In this document: in pieces, positions 6,947-15,447 of the stretch
How the letters are laid out: every line of letters starts with the position of its first letter
How positions within the stretch are numbered: position 1 is the first letter of the stretch
From: JANMZR01 sp040385875
Lineage (GTDB): Bacteria > Bacteroidota > Bacteroidia > Cytophagales > Spirosomataceae
Reading direction: 5' to 3'
DNA: 64,000 bases
NCBI GenBank assembly: GCA_040385875.1
Contig: JAZKGO010000040.1
Span: 80,236 to 144,235 of the forward strand
The notes under the pieces: generated by a model
Told to the model about the DNA's origin: nothing
Database searches by the model: none
What the model saw: only the letters and a program-made list of their open reading frames with translations
Translations under genes and position numbers: made by a program

Positions 6947-9277
6947 ATGTTAATAAAAAAATCCAACTGGATTCTTCTTTTTCTATTATCTAATTCCTAT
7001 TTATTAGTTTCTCAACAAATTACTCGTGGGCCTTACTTGCAACAACCCACCACAACCAGTATTGTGGTGAGATGGCGGACCAATGTGCCCACAGAAACTA
7101 AAATAAACTTTGGAACGAGCATCAATTCAAAAACCAATTCAGCCTCAAACGCAGAGGTAACGACTGAACATATTTTAAAAATTAATAATCTTCAAGCGGA
7201 CACAAAATATTTCTATGAGATTATTCCTAATGTAGATTTTGCGGCCCTAAATTTCAATCATTTCTTCATTACAGCACCCAAAAAAGATTCGAAGCGTGCC
7301 ATGCATTTTTGGGCTGGGGGCGATTTTGGCGACTTATCGAACTTTGTTTACGAAACCAATCAGGCTAATGTGCGAGATTCGTATGTGGAATATAGTAAAG
7401 GCTTCAACACGGATATGTGGCTTTGGTTGGGCGATAATGGATATGGAGGAAATAGAGACGACCTTTTGCAAAAAGCAATTTTCGATTTTTATGGACCCAA
7501 AATTTTAACAAAAATTCCTTTTTCAGCCACGCTAGGCAATCATGAATTTGATGAAGATCCGGTAAATCAACAAAAAACTCGGGATGTACATTTGCTAAAA
7601 GTGACTTCGCCTCCATCAAATGGCGAAGCAGGAGGGATAGCGAGTAATACAAAGGCCTATTATTCTTTCGATTATGGCAATACTCATTTTATATGCCTCG
7701 ATTCGTACGGAATGGACGAAGGGATTTATAGAGTTTATGATACCAATAGCAGTCAATATCAATGGCTTATAAAAGATTTGACAGCTAACAAGTCCATGTG
7801 GACGGTAGTATTTTTCCATCATCCACCCTATACTAAGCGTGCTCATGACTCCGATACTGAGGAGGAGCTAAGACTTATCCGACAAACTTTAGTACCTGTA
7901 TTTGATAAATATAAAGTTGATTTAGTGCTCAATGGTCATAGCCATATTTATGAGCGGTCGTATTTGATGCAAGACCACTTGGGCACCTCTCAATTTTTTG
8001 ACCCAAGCTATCAGATTGTCGACAAAAGTTCTGGGAAATATTTGAGAAATGAGCCTCCATTTATCAATAAATCCAATGGAACCGTCTACGTGGTATCGGG
8101 TACTTTTGGCAGACTTGAGCCAGTACTAGCGCTAAGATTGAACGACCCGCCTCACCCAAGCTCATACTTTGCTGACTTGCTTACGGGAGGTTCTTTGGCA
8201 TTAAAAATTGAAGATAATCGACTAGATTGTGAATGGCTCTGTGCAGATGGTGTAGTGAGGGATAGGTTTACGATGTTGAAAAATGTAAATAAAACCACCA
8301 AAATAAACTTGGAATATGGAGAGAAAGTTAAATTAAAAGCCTCATGGCCTGGCACTTATTTGTGGTCGGACAGCACCAAAAAACTTTCAGAAATAGAAGT
8401 GAATCCTCTGGAAAACACCACCTTTACCGTAAAAGATTCCTTAGGTTTTTTGCAAGACCGCTTTGAGATAGTAGTTGCGCCACAACCAGTTGCGGAAACA
8501 CAATTGAATCAAAATGAATCAATTTGCACCGGTAAAACAATCTCGGGTTCGCTGAAATTATCCAATACTATTTACGAAAAATGGAAATTCACATTCCAAC
8601 TTTCTGATGAAAAAGGATCTTTCGACAAACCTACCTATTTTCAAGAATTAAGCTCAGGAAATTTCAATTTTAAAATGCCTGATAACTTAGCTGAAAGCAA
8701 TTTATATCGAATAAGAATAGTGCCTAATAGCTCCCTTTTCGTTATCAAACCAAGTGAGTATTTCAAAGTATCAAAGCCAGCATTTGGTAAATTTTTGAAT
8801 GCTTCTGTGTTGCCTTTTAGTGAAGAAGTAACATTGAAATTGAGCTTTACTGGCTCATTTCCAATCGATTACAAGCTTAATTTTCAGACAATTGCTACCA
8901 CCAATCAAGCCGAAGTGGAAATAAAAGTTAGGCAATTTGAAAGTAAAAACTATATTCTCGAATCAATCAAAAATAGTTGTGGAGTCGGATCAATTTCGAA
9001 TGAAAAAATTACTATTACTGCTCCACTAAGTGCTGAACTAGAAGCTTTTGGTATAAAGATTTATCCCAATCCAGTAGAGGAAGAATTAATAATAATGATT
9101 GAAAGCCCTGTAAATAAAGTTGGAATAGTAACGAATTCAATTGGTAAAATAGTGGCCGAACAGAGGCTCCAAAAGGGGAAAAATGTAGTCAATCTAAAAA
9201 CTGTTTCGAAAGGAATCTATTTTTTAGAATTTGAGTTGAAAGGCAAAAAAATACTTTATAAGTTTTTAAAACTATAA
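6947..9277 (+). CDS. Purple-acid-phosphatase-like metallophosphoesterase exported by T9SS
   Basis: 776 residues: an N-terminal signal segment (1-22), a fibronectin-III/PAP N-terminal domain (about 23-115), a calcineurin-like phosphoesterase domain (about 115-400), Ig-like linker domains, and a C-terminal type A T9SS sorting domain (about 700-776, starting KIYPNPVEEEL and ending KILYKFLKL). The metallophosphoesterase motifs are GGDFGD, LGDNGY, GNHEFDE, FHHPPY and GHSHIYER, in the order expected for the dinuclear metal site of purple acid phosphatases. The protein is thus probably a cell-surface or released phosphatase scavenging phosphate. Substrate is unknown. It ends 15 bp from the convergent nuoJ. 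Confidence 0.9.
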   Translation: MLIKKSNWILLFLLSNSYLLVSQQITRGPYLQQPTTTSIVVRWRTNVPTETKINFGTSINSKTNSASNAEVTTEHILKINNLQADTKYFYEIIPNVDFAALNFNHFFITAPKKDSKRAMHFWAGGDFGDLSNFVYETNQANVRDSYVEYSKGFNTDMWLWLGDNGYGGNRDDLLQKAIFDFYGPKILTKIPFSATLGNHEFDEDPVNQQKTRDVHLLKVTSPPSNGEAGGIASNTKAYYSFDYGNTHFICLDSYGMDEGIYRVYDTNSSQYQWLIKDLTANKSMWTVVFFHHPPYTKRAHDSDTEEELRLIRQTLVPVFDKYKVDLVLNGHSHIYERSYLMQDHLGTSQFFDPSYQIVDKSSGKYLRNEPPFINKSNGTVYVVSGTFGRLEPVLALRLNDPPHPSSYFADLLTGGSLALKIEDNRLDCEWLCADGVVRDRFTMLKNVNKTTKINLEYGEKVKLKASWPGTYLWSDSTKKLSEIEVNPLENTTFTVKDSLGFLQDRFEIVVAPQPVAETQLNQNESICTGKTISGSLKLSNTIYEKWKFTFQLSDEKGSFDKPTYFQELSSGNFNFKMPDNLAESNLYRIRIVPNSSLFVIKPSEYFKVSKPAFGKFLNASVLPFSEEVTLKLSFTGSFPIDYKLNFQTIATTNQAEVEIKVRQFESKNYILESIKNSCGVGSISNEKITITAPLSAELEAFGIKIYPNPVEEELIIMIESPVNKVGIVTNSIGKIVAEQRLQKGKNVVNLKTVSKGIYFLEFELKGKKILYKFLKL

Positions 9278-9292
9278 AAAGAGGTAAACTTT

Positions 9293-9553
9293 TTAGAAAT
9301 TTCGTTCACCAGCTTCTCTTTTACCCAGCATCACAGCGCCCACCATCGCAACGAAAAACAGGATAGAAATCAGCTCAAAAGGAAGCAAATATTCGCTGAA
9401 TAAGACGGTACCNNNNNNNNNNNNNNNNNNNNNNNNNNNNNNNNNNNNNNNNNNNNNNNNNNNNNNNNNNNNNNNNNNNNNNNNNNNNNNNNNNNNNNNN
9501 NNNNNNNNNNNNCTTAGAAGTGTGAGGGCAGTTAAAAAATACCAGTAGGCCAT
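9293..9553 (-). CDS. nuoJ: NADH-quinone oxidoreductase subunit J, interrupted by an assembly gap
   Basis: Only the first 13 residues (MAYWYFLTALTLL) and the last roughly 38 residues are present, separated by a 100-N gap. The C-terminal piece (SEYLLPFELISILFF then VAMVGAVMLGKRE) is characteristic of NuoJ, a proton-pumping membrane subunit of complex I. NuoJ is normally about 160-170 residues, so roughly 330-360 bp are missing, more than the placeholder shows; that the frame stays open across the Ns is coincidental. It lies 115 bp downstream of nuoI. No nuoK follows: the next gene is the convergent phosphatase 15 bp away. Confidence 0.85.
   Translation of the reverse strand: MAYWYFLTALTLLXXXXXXXXXXXXXXXXXXXXXXXXXXXXXXXXXXGTVLFSEYLLPFELISILFFVAMVGAVMLGKREAGERNF
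9413..9512. other. Assembly gap (100 N) inside nuoJ
   Basis: Exactly 100 Ns; unlike the first gap, the flanks do not overlap. Both sides encode parts of NuoJ in the correct order and strand, so the scaffolding is plausible but the true gap is probably near 350 bp. Confidence 0.95.
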
Positions 9554-9668
9554 TATGATTTACGATTTTGAATTGCTGATTTAGATTTATCCATGGGATT
9601 ATTCAAACGATTTTGGTTTAATATACCATCGCTCATCCTCCTCATTATATTTTAATACGGAATAGTAA

Positions 9669-10187
9669 TTATTTCCAACCTTCTCTTAAATAACGATTGT
9701 CCATATCCTCCACTAATTTATTTTTACCATAAATCACCTCCGAGCGATCTCCAAAAACGGTCACCATTTTATCGTGGCGTAAAAATATGGCTTCTTTAGG
9801 GCAAGCTTCTTCGCAGAGGCCGCAGAAAATACATCTGAGCATATTTATCTCATACACTTTCGCATATTTCTCTTCACGGTATAGATTCTCCTCTCCTTTT
9901 TTACGCTCATCCGCCACCATTGAAATCGCCTCTGCTGGGCAAGCTACTGCACATAAGCCACATGCTGTACATCGTTCACGACCTTGCTCATCCTTCTTGA
10001 GAATATGCTGCCCACGAAACACTGGACCTAAATAGCGTTTTTGCTCGGGGTATCGAATGGTTACTCCTTTTTTGAAAAAATGCTTAATTGTAGTAGCTAG
10101 GCCACCCACAATCGCAGGCAAATACATCCTCTCAGCAAGAGTCATTTCGCCTTGTTCTAATACTTTCGTTTTATTACTTAAATTCAT
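9669..10187 (-). CDS. nuoI: NADH-quinone oxidoreductase subunit I (2x[4Fe-4S] ferredoxin-like)
   Basis: 172 residues with two classical ferredoxin motifs: Cys73/76/79/83 and Cys119/122/125/129, each with a following Pro. These bind clusters N6a and N6b in the peripheral arm of complex I, passing electrons towards N2 and quinone. It starts with an amphipathic membrane-contact segment as in NuoI. It is followed by nuoJ on the same strand, but upstream is about 900 bp of non-coding repeat-bearing DNA rather than nuoH. The pair has therefore been separated from the usual nuoA-N order, and the other subunits must be encoded elsewhere. A possible -7 box (minus-strand TAATTTTG) is at 10256-10263. 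Confidence 0.95.
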   Translation of the reverse strand: MNLSNKTKVLEQGEMTLAERMYLPAIVGGLATTIKHFFKKGVTIRYPEQKRYLGPVFRGQHILKKDEQGRERCTACGLCAVACPAEAISMVADERKKGEENLYREEKYAKVYEINMLRCIFCGLCEEACPKEAIFLRHDKMVTVFGDRSEVIYGKNKLVEDMDNRYLREGWK

Positions 10188-10580
10188 TTATTCAAAAAAA
10201 TATAAAAAGCCTTAAAATGAATGCGGTGACTTAAATTTTTGTTGCGATTTGCTTACAAAATTAAACCAAAAAATTTAGTTTTCTTTATAATTGTATAAGA
10301 ATTTAAGCGGTCTCGGTAAATATTAAACTCAATTTTTAATTAATCAAATGACCAAATAATAAAGCAAAAAAATTGAACTCTATTATCTTTAAATATATTT
10401 GATAAAGGATTTATTTTATAATTGATATTAGAATTGTTAAAAATATATCGCTAAACCTTTGGAAAATTGATGTAACAACAGTATTTTTGCATAAGAATTT
10501 CCTTAAGAAATAATTCACTGATTTATTCAGTTAAGTATAAAGATAAGCAGCACAATTCTAGTGGTTCAGATTGAAGCTGT
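10188..10580. other. Non-coding AT-rich stretch upstream of nuoI
   Basis: About 390 bp with no credible gene. The only supported element is a minus-strand -7 box (TAATTTTG read on the minus strand, 10256-10263) that could start nuoI transcription about 70 bp upstream of its ATG, with no convincing -33 box. The right edge leads into the tandem repeat array. Confidence 0.4.
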
Positions 10581-11090
10581 GTAAAGCCCGATACCTTTGG
10601 TGACGGGCTTTATTCATTTTATACCTTCAGCAATTCCCAAAGTATTGGGCTTTACACTTACAGCGCAGAGCTTGAGAATGGCAAAAAACGATACCTTTGG
10701 TGACGGGCTTTATTCATTTTATACCTCCAAATTATCGGGCTTTACACTCAATTGTGTGGTATTTGGAATGGCCTCAGAACGATACCTTTGGTGACGGGCT
10801 TTATTCATTTTATACCTTCATCAATTCCCAAATTATCGGGCTTTACACTCAAGTGCATGGTATTTTGAATGGCCTTATAACGATACCTTTGGTGACGGGC
10901 TTTATTCATTTTATACCTTCAAATTACTGGTTTTTACACTTAAGCGAGTGGTATTTTGAATGGCCTCAGAACGATACCTTTAGTGACGGGCCTTATTCAT
11001 TTTATAGCTTCAAATTATCGGGCTTTACACTCAAGTGCGTGGTATTTGGAATAGCCTCAGAACAATACCCTTGGTGACGGGCTTTTTTCA
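10581..11090. repeat. Degenerate tandem repeat array, six units, periods of 91 and 100-101 bp
   Basis: The core GATACCTTTGGTGACGGGCT recurs at 10590, 10690, 10781, 10882, 10973 and (diverged) 11064, giving periods of 100, 91, 101, 91 and 91. The longer units carry a roughly 10-bp insertion containing CAATTCCC. Within each unit GGGCTTTA occurs twice in direct orientation, so a unit itself looks like a duplicated element. At the left end TAAAGCCCG (10582-10590) and CGGGCTTTA (10604-10612) form a perfect 9-bp stem with a 13-nt loop, like a terminator hairpin. The right end runs into the stop codon of the EamA gene. Since 91 and 100 are not multiples of three and periods vary, the units are not coding. 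Confidence 0.85.
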
Positions 11091-11969
11091 TTTTTTCATC
11101 CCAAATATTTGATAGCCAAAAACAGCGAGGCAAATGATAAATGTGCCAAAATAGAATCCTATGGTCATTTTTTCGGCTTCACCAAAAATAAAATAGGCTA
11201 AAATGATCCCATAAACTGGTTCAAGATTAATGGCTAAATTCACAGAGAAAGCTGAGATATTTTTAAGCAAACGAACCACTGCCGAATAAGCATATACCGA
11301 GCATAAAAATGCAAGAATTAAAAGCCAAAGTAGGTTTTGCAAATTGGGATAAGAACCTGTGAAAATGGAGGTCTGGTTGCTAAAAAACAAAAAAAGGCCA
11401 GTCGTCAAAAATGCCCCAGCCATTTCATAAAAAGTAATAATGAATGAATGGTATTTTTGGGTAAACTTTGAATTAAACAATGAAAAGACAGCCTGCATTA
11501 AGCCTGAACCAATAGATAATAGCAAACCAAGCCAATTATTAAGATCCGAATTGAATATCAGATAGAGGCCCAGAATCATTGTTACGCCAAGGCAAATCTC
11601 TGAAATCCTAATGGCGGATTTGCTAAAAAAAGGCTGTAAAAGGGCAATCCAAAGTGTTGAAGTGGCTAAACCTACCAGCGAAACTGATACATTTGAAACT
11701 CGGGCCGAATAAAAAAAAAGAAACCAATGAAGGCTCACTATTATCCCTATTCCAAAAAGTTTTATAATATCCTTTTTGTTTATTAGAACGGACTTTTTTA
11801 AAACATAAATTAATCCAAAAAGGCCCAAACTGGCTAGAAGTGTTCGATAAAAAACCAGCTCCAAAGCCGATAAAGTAATTAATTTACCCAAAATCGCAGT
11901 GAAACCAAACAGCACGACGACAAAATGCAATTCGAAAAAATTTTCAATTTTTGGTTGTGTCGATTGCAT
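11088..11969 (-). CDS. EamA/DMT-family membrane exporter
   Basis: 293 residues with about ten hydrophobic helices in two EamA repeats. The protein resembles drug/metabolite transporters of the RhaT/EamA type that export amino acids, nucleobases or sugars; the substrate cannot be read from sequence. Characteristic features are the helix-1 FGFTAILGK segment, the FYRTLLA motif at the start of helix 2 and the second-repeat NLEPVYGIILAYFIFGE near the end. It lies 51 bp downstream of the LptF/G gene on the same strand. Its stop codon sits inside the last unit of the repeat array, so the array may have served as its terminator region. Confidence 0.85.
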   Translation of the reverse strand: MQSTQPKIENFFELHFVVVLFGFTAILGKLITLSALELVFYRTLLASLGLFGLIYVLKKSVLINKKDIIKLFGIGIIVSLHWFLFFYSARVSNVSVSLVGLATSTLWIALLQPFFSKSAIRISEICLGVTMILGLYLIFNSDLNNWLGLLLSIGSGLMQAVFSLFNSKFTQKYHSFIITFYEMAGAFLTTGLFLFFSNQTSIFTGSYPNLQNLLWLLILAFLCSVYAYSAVVRLLKNISAFSVNLAINLEPVYGIILAYFIFGEAEKMTIGFYFGTFIICLAVFGYQIFGMKK

Positions 11970-12020
11970 TTTTGAAACTATGTTTTAGGGGCGAGGGGAG
12001 TTGAAATTAAATGAATCGAT

Positions 12021-13097
12021 TTACCTTGGTACAGTTTTATACAGTATGAGTCCAATCAAAGAAAATACCAAATTCGGCATCCAAACTGCTAGCAGAGGTG
12101 GGATTCCCCCTTTTTCAGCAATCCCTTTACTCAATATGAAAAACATTATGTAGACAAAAGCCAACACAAATCCGAGGGCAATTTGAATACCCACACCTCC
12201 TCTTGCTTTCCTCGCTGAAAGAATTACGCCTATAATAGTCAAAATAAATACCGCAAATGGGCTGGAATACCGTTGATATTTTTCGATTAGATAGGTTTCT
12301 ACTCCATCGGAACCACGGCTTCGGATCTGGTTAATATAATCATCTAGTTCATTTAAAGTGAATGTTTCATATAAATTATAATCGGATTCAAAGTCTTTGG
12401 GATACATATTAAGAGTCGAATCAATGCTTGCACCTCTTACTAACGAATGTAAATCACCCTCTAATTTCCTGATTTTATAATCTTCTATTTTCCATTTCTT
12501 TTTCTTTGGATCCCAAACGATTTGCTCTGCGCTTAGTTTTTCGAGTAGTTTGGTGCCTTTAATTCGCTCCAAAGTAAATCTAAAGCCCGTTTTGGATACA
12601 TTACTATAGCTTTCCAAATAGGCATAAACCTCCGGGGCTATCTTTAAATGAATGTCTCGTTGGGAAAAATAATATTGATTTTTGATGTATTGGTTTTCAA
12701 ATGCCAGTCTTGTTTTATTGGCTTTAGGGATGAACCAGCCCACCATCATAAAAGTAATAACGGCAACCACAGAAGCTCCTAAAACATAGGGTCTCATGAA
12801 ACGCATAAAACTTACTCCACTACTCAGAATCGCAATAATTTCCGTTTTTGCAGCCATATTTGCGGTCATAAATACAGTAGCAATGAAAATCATTAACGGA
12901 CTAATATAATTGGCCCAATATGGTATAAAGTTGAGATAGTAATCAAATATTATCGCTTTTGTTGGGGCTTTTTTCTCAATAAAATCGTCTGCTTTTTCCG
13001 TATAATCCACTACCACTACAATGGCTACAATAATCATAACCACATAAACATAGGTAATCAAAAATCGCTTGGAAATGTAAGAATCTAGAATTTTCAA
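12021..13097 (-). CDS. LptF/LptG-family permease (YjgP/YjgQ)
   Basis: 358 residues: three N-terminal transmembrane helices, a large periplasmic beta-jellyroll (about 130-265), then three C-terminal helices. This is the LptF/LptG architecture of the LPS export ABC complex LptB2FG, which extracts LPS from the inner membrane towards LptC-A-D. The N-terminal pattern (MKILDSYISKRFL, then the FYLNFIPYWANYISP-like region and the MTANMAAKTEIIAILSSG coupling helix) is characteristic. Whether it is F or G cannot be decided from one copy. A 5' hairpin and a -7 box lie just upstream (13124-13160). Confidence 0.9.
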   Translation of the reverse strand: MKILDSYISKRFLITYVYVVMIIVAIVVVVDYTEKADDFIEKKAPTKAIIFDYYLNFIPYWANYISPLMIFIATVFMTANMAAKTEIIAILSSGVSFMRFMRPYVLGASVVAVITFMMVGWFIPKANKTRLAFENQYIKNQYYFSQRDIHLKIAPEVYAYLESYSNVSKTGFRFTLERIKGTKLLEKLSAEQIVWDPKKKKWKIEDYKIRKLEGDLHSLVRGASIDSTLNMYPKDFESDYNLYETFTLNELDDYINQIRSRGSDGVETYLIEKYQRYSSPFAVFILTIIGVILSARKARGGVGIQIALGFVLAFVYIMFFILSKGIAEKGGIPPLLAVWMPNLVFSLIGLILYKTVPR

Positions 13098-13123
13098 ATT
13101 TTCTGGAAAAGCTATTTAAATTT

Positions 13124-13160
13124 TTATTTGATTTTTTTAAATCAAATAATTGCAAATTTA
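13124..13160 (-). promoter_or_regulatory. Promoter -7 box followed by a perfect 11-bp hairpin in the lptF/G leader
   Basis: Minus-strand -7 box TAAATTTG at 13160-13153. Starting 3 bp downstream is a perfect inverted repeat, arms TTATTTGATTT (13124-13134) and AAATCAAATAA (13139-13149) with a 4-nt spacer. A transcript starting near 13146 would begin inside this palindrome, so it is either an operator covering the start site or a 5' stabilising hairpin. No T-tract follows it on the minus strand, so it is a poor terminator for the dtxR-like gene. Confidence 0.5.
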
Positions 13161-13182
13161 GCCAAAAAAATAAACACTGGGC

Positions 13183-13848
13183 TTAATTAAGTTTTATTAA
13201 CAGATTCTTTGAAACCTCATAGCTCAAAAAATGGTCAATCTCATTGTTGATTTTTATAGAAATAGAATGATCAAATTCATTGATTTCATTCAAAACAATA
13301 CTGCATCCAAGGGTTAAGCCAATTTTTGCCAAAAATTTCAGAAAAGAAGGATTATGCTCAGAAACACCCATCAAAATACCCGCTTGACCTATTTTTAGCT
13401 CCGTCAAATTATGATAGATTGTAGAAGGGAACTTACCTGATTGGTCTGGAATTGGGTCGCCGTGAGGGTCAAACCTTGGAAATCCCAAAAATTCATCCAA
13501 TTTTTCGACTAGTTTTTCAGAACTGATATGTTCAAGTTCTTCAGCCACATTATGCACTTCGTCCCAAGTAAAGTTTAATTTTTCCAACAAAAATACTTCC
13601 CAAAGCCTATGCCTTCTGATGACTTTTAATGCAATAGTTTGACCCAATTTTGTGAGTGTAACACCTTGGTATTTTTGATAATTGACTAATTTTTTTTCGG
13701 ATAGTTTTTTTAACATATCCGAAACAGAAGCGGCCTTCGTCTTAGCCATTTCAGCCAAAGAGTTGGTACTCACTTCGCCCCCATCCAACTCTTTGGATAA
13801 ATGGTAGATTATTTTGAGGTAATTCTCTTCCGTAAACGAATTAGTCAT
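13183..13848 (-). CDS. DtxR/MntR-family metal-dependent transcriptional regulator
   Basis: 221 residues from the ATG at 13848; a TTG six bases upstream is less likely. N-terminal winged helix-turn-helix (about 1-65, with the TNSLAEMAKTKAASVSDMLKKL recognition region), then the metal-binding dimerisation domain (HRLWEVFLLEKL, VHNVAEELEHI, DEFLGFPRFDPHGDPIPD) and a C-terminal SH3/FeoA-like domain. These proteins repress metal-uptake genes when loaded with Mn2+ or Fe2+. It is divergent from an Nramp transporter with a palindrome over the latter's promoter, so the natural reading is an MntR-like regulator of mntH. Mn versus Fe specificity is not resolved. Confidence 0.9.
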   Translation of the reverse strand: MTNSFTEENYLKIIYHLSKELDGGEVSTNSLAEMAKTKAASVSDMLKKLSEKKLVNYQKYQGVTLTKLGQTIALKVIRRHRLWEVFLLEKLNFTWDEVHNVAEELEHISSEKLVEKLDEFLGFPRFDPHGDPIPDQSGKFPSTIYHNLTELKIGQAGILMGVSEHNPSFLKFLAKIGLTLGCSIVLNEINEFDHSISIKINNEIDHFLSYEVSKNLLIKLN

Positions 13849-13933
13849 TATCAATCTGAAAATTTAGTGAATAGCTATAGAGAGCTAAATGTAAATAAAA
13901 AAAGTTATTGTTGCGTAAAATTAAAACAAAAGA

Positions 13934-13970
13934 TTCGCATAAATTCCATAAATTTTTAGATTTGTCTAAA
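13934..13970 (+). promoter_or_regulatory. mntH promoter overlapped by a DtxR-type palindrome
   Basis: The -7 box TAGATTTG (13957-13964) is embedded in the palindrome TTTAGA-TTTG-TCTAAA (13955-13970). A near -33 element, TTCG, lies 19 bp upstream at 13934-13937. Arms of the TTTAG/CTAAA type resemble sites bound by DtxR-family proteins. Binding there would directly block sigma-factor access to the -7 box. The site is about 70 bp before the mntH ATG and between the two divergent genes. Confidence 0.6.
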
Positions 13971-14037
13971 TTTTTATTTATATTTACAAAAAAATTAAAC
14001 TAAAAATTATAGCTATATTATTGATTTATAGATTATT

Positions 14038-15357
14038 ATGGGTAAAGATTGGTTAAAAAAATTGGCTACAAATTCCCTTCCAGAGGTATTTGCGACTATT
14101 AAGGTACCAGAAAATTCTTCTTTTTGGCGAAAACTTTGGGCATTTACTGGGCCAGGATTAATGGTGGCGGTAGGCTATATGGATCCTGGCAACTGGGCTA
14201 CTGACATCGCAGGTGGTGCCCGCTTTGGTTATACTTTGCTTTCTGTGATTTTGATTTCCAACCTTTTTGCGATGCTATTACAGCATTTATCATTAAAGCT
14301 AGGCATAGCTACCAGCCGGGATTTGGCACAGGCCTGCAGAGATGCTTTTCCAAAACCAGTGGTAATTGCTCTTTGGGTTCTCTGTGAAATTGCCATTGCT
14401 GCCTGTGACCTCGCCGAGGTAATTGGCTCGGCAATAGCCCTCAACCTGCTTTTTGGCATACCTTTGGCTATGGGTGTTACTATTACTGTCCTAGACGTGC
14501 TTTTAATATTATATTTTCAAGGTAAAGGATTTCGAACAATCGAAGCGATAGTAGCCAGTTTAATTTTCATTATTTTACTTTGTTTTGGTTATGAAATTGC
14601 TGTTTCAAGCCCCTCCCTATCGGGTATATTAGGGGGGTTAGTACCTACCACTCAAATTATTACTGACCCTTCAATGCTTTATGTATCAATTGGTATTTTG
14701 GGAGCAACTGTGATGCCACATAATCTTTATTTACATTCGAGTATCGTACAGACAAGAGCCATTGGCAGCTCGATAGCACAAAAAAAATCCGCTATTAAAT
14801 TTGCTACTATCGACTCAACCGTATCATTATTAATTGCTTTTTTTATCAATGCCTCCATTCTTATCCTAGCAGCAGCTGCCTTTCACAAAGCTGGCTTAAA
14901 CCATGTTGCAGACATCAACGATGCCTATAAGCTGCTAGATCCGGTATTAGGAGTAAAATTTGCAGGGATATTTTTTGCAATCGCATTATTAGCCTCTGGC
15001 CAAAATAGCACATTGACTGGTACGCTGGCTGGTCAAATAGTGATGGAAGGCTTTCTAAATATACGTCTTAAACCTTGGCTTAGGCGGTTAATCACTCGAC
15101 TTATTGCAGTAATACCCGCCTTAATTATCACTATCCTTTATGGTGAAAAGGGAACTGGGGAGCTATTAGTACTCAGTCAGGTAATATTATCCTTACAACT
15201 AAGTTTTGCGGTGGTTCCATTACTCATGTTCACCTCTGATAAAATAAAAATGGGTGCATTTGCCAATACTCCATTGATTAAAATTACCGCATGGGTGGTG
15301 GCTGTAATCATCATTTTACTGAATGGGTATTTGTTGTATGATACTTTTTTTAATTGA
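14038..15357 (+). CDS. mntH: Nramp-family divalent metal (Mn2+/Fe2+) transporter
   Basis: 439 residues with about 11 transmembrane helices in the inner membrane. Metal-binding motifs of Nramp are intact: DPGN at 49-52 in helix 1 and MPHN at 226-229 in helix 6, with the Met/Ala position in VMPHNLYLHSS matching bacterial MntH. It imports Mn2+ or Fe2+ with protons. It is divergent from the DtxR-type regulator, and its promoter carries the candidate operator described at 13934-13970. The gene symbol reflects the family rather than a proven Mn preference. Confidence 0.93.
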   Translation: MGKDWLKKLATNSLPEVFATIKVPENSSFWRKLWAFTGPGLMVAVGYMDPGNWATDIAGGARFGYTLLSVILISNLFAMLLQHLSLKLGIATSRDLAQACRDAFPKPVVIALWVLCEIAIAACDLAEVIGSAIALNLLFGIPLAMGVTITVLDVLLILYFQGKGFRTIEAIVASLIFIILLCFGYEIAVSSPSLSGILGGLVPTTQIITDPSMLYVSIGILGATVMPHNLYLHSSIVQTRAIGSSIAQKKSAIKFATIDSTVSLLIAFFINASILILAAAAFHKAGLNHVADINDAYKLLDPVLGVKFAGIFFAIALLASGQNSTLTGTLAGQIVMEGFLNIRLKPWLRRLITRLIAVIPALIITILYGEKGTGELLVLSQVILSLQLSFAVVPLLMFTSDKIKMGAFANTPLIKITAWVVAVIIILLNGYLLYDTFFN

Positions 15358-15447
15358 CGTTTAAAATAAAACCAATTAAGCATGCTAGATAAATTTATAA
15401 AAAACTTATAACAGCTTGTAATTCTGTGTAAAATCCAAAATCATCTT

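Noticed and set aside
10597..11077. Two overlapping reading frames (65 and 126 codons) in the repeat array
   Set aside because: They consist of the repeated non-coding unit translated in shifting frames; periods of 91, 100 and 101 bp break the frame between units, and there is no ribosome-binding or promoter support.
10581..11090. Possible CRISPR array
   Set aside because: Whole 91-101 bp units are related, with no short constant repeats separated by unique spacers, and no cas genes are nearby.
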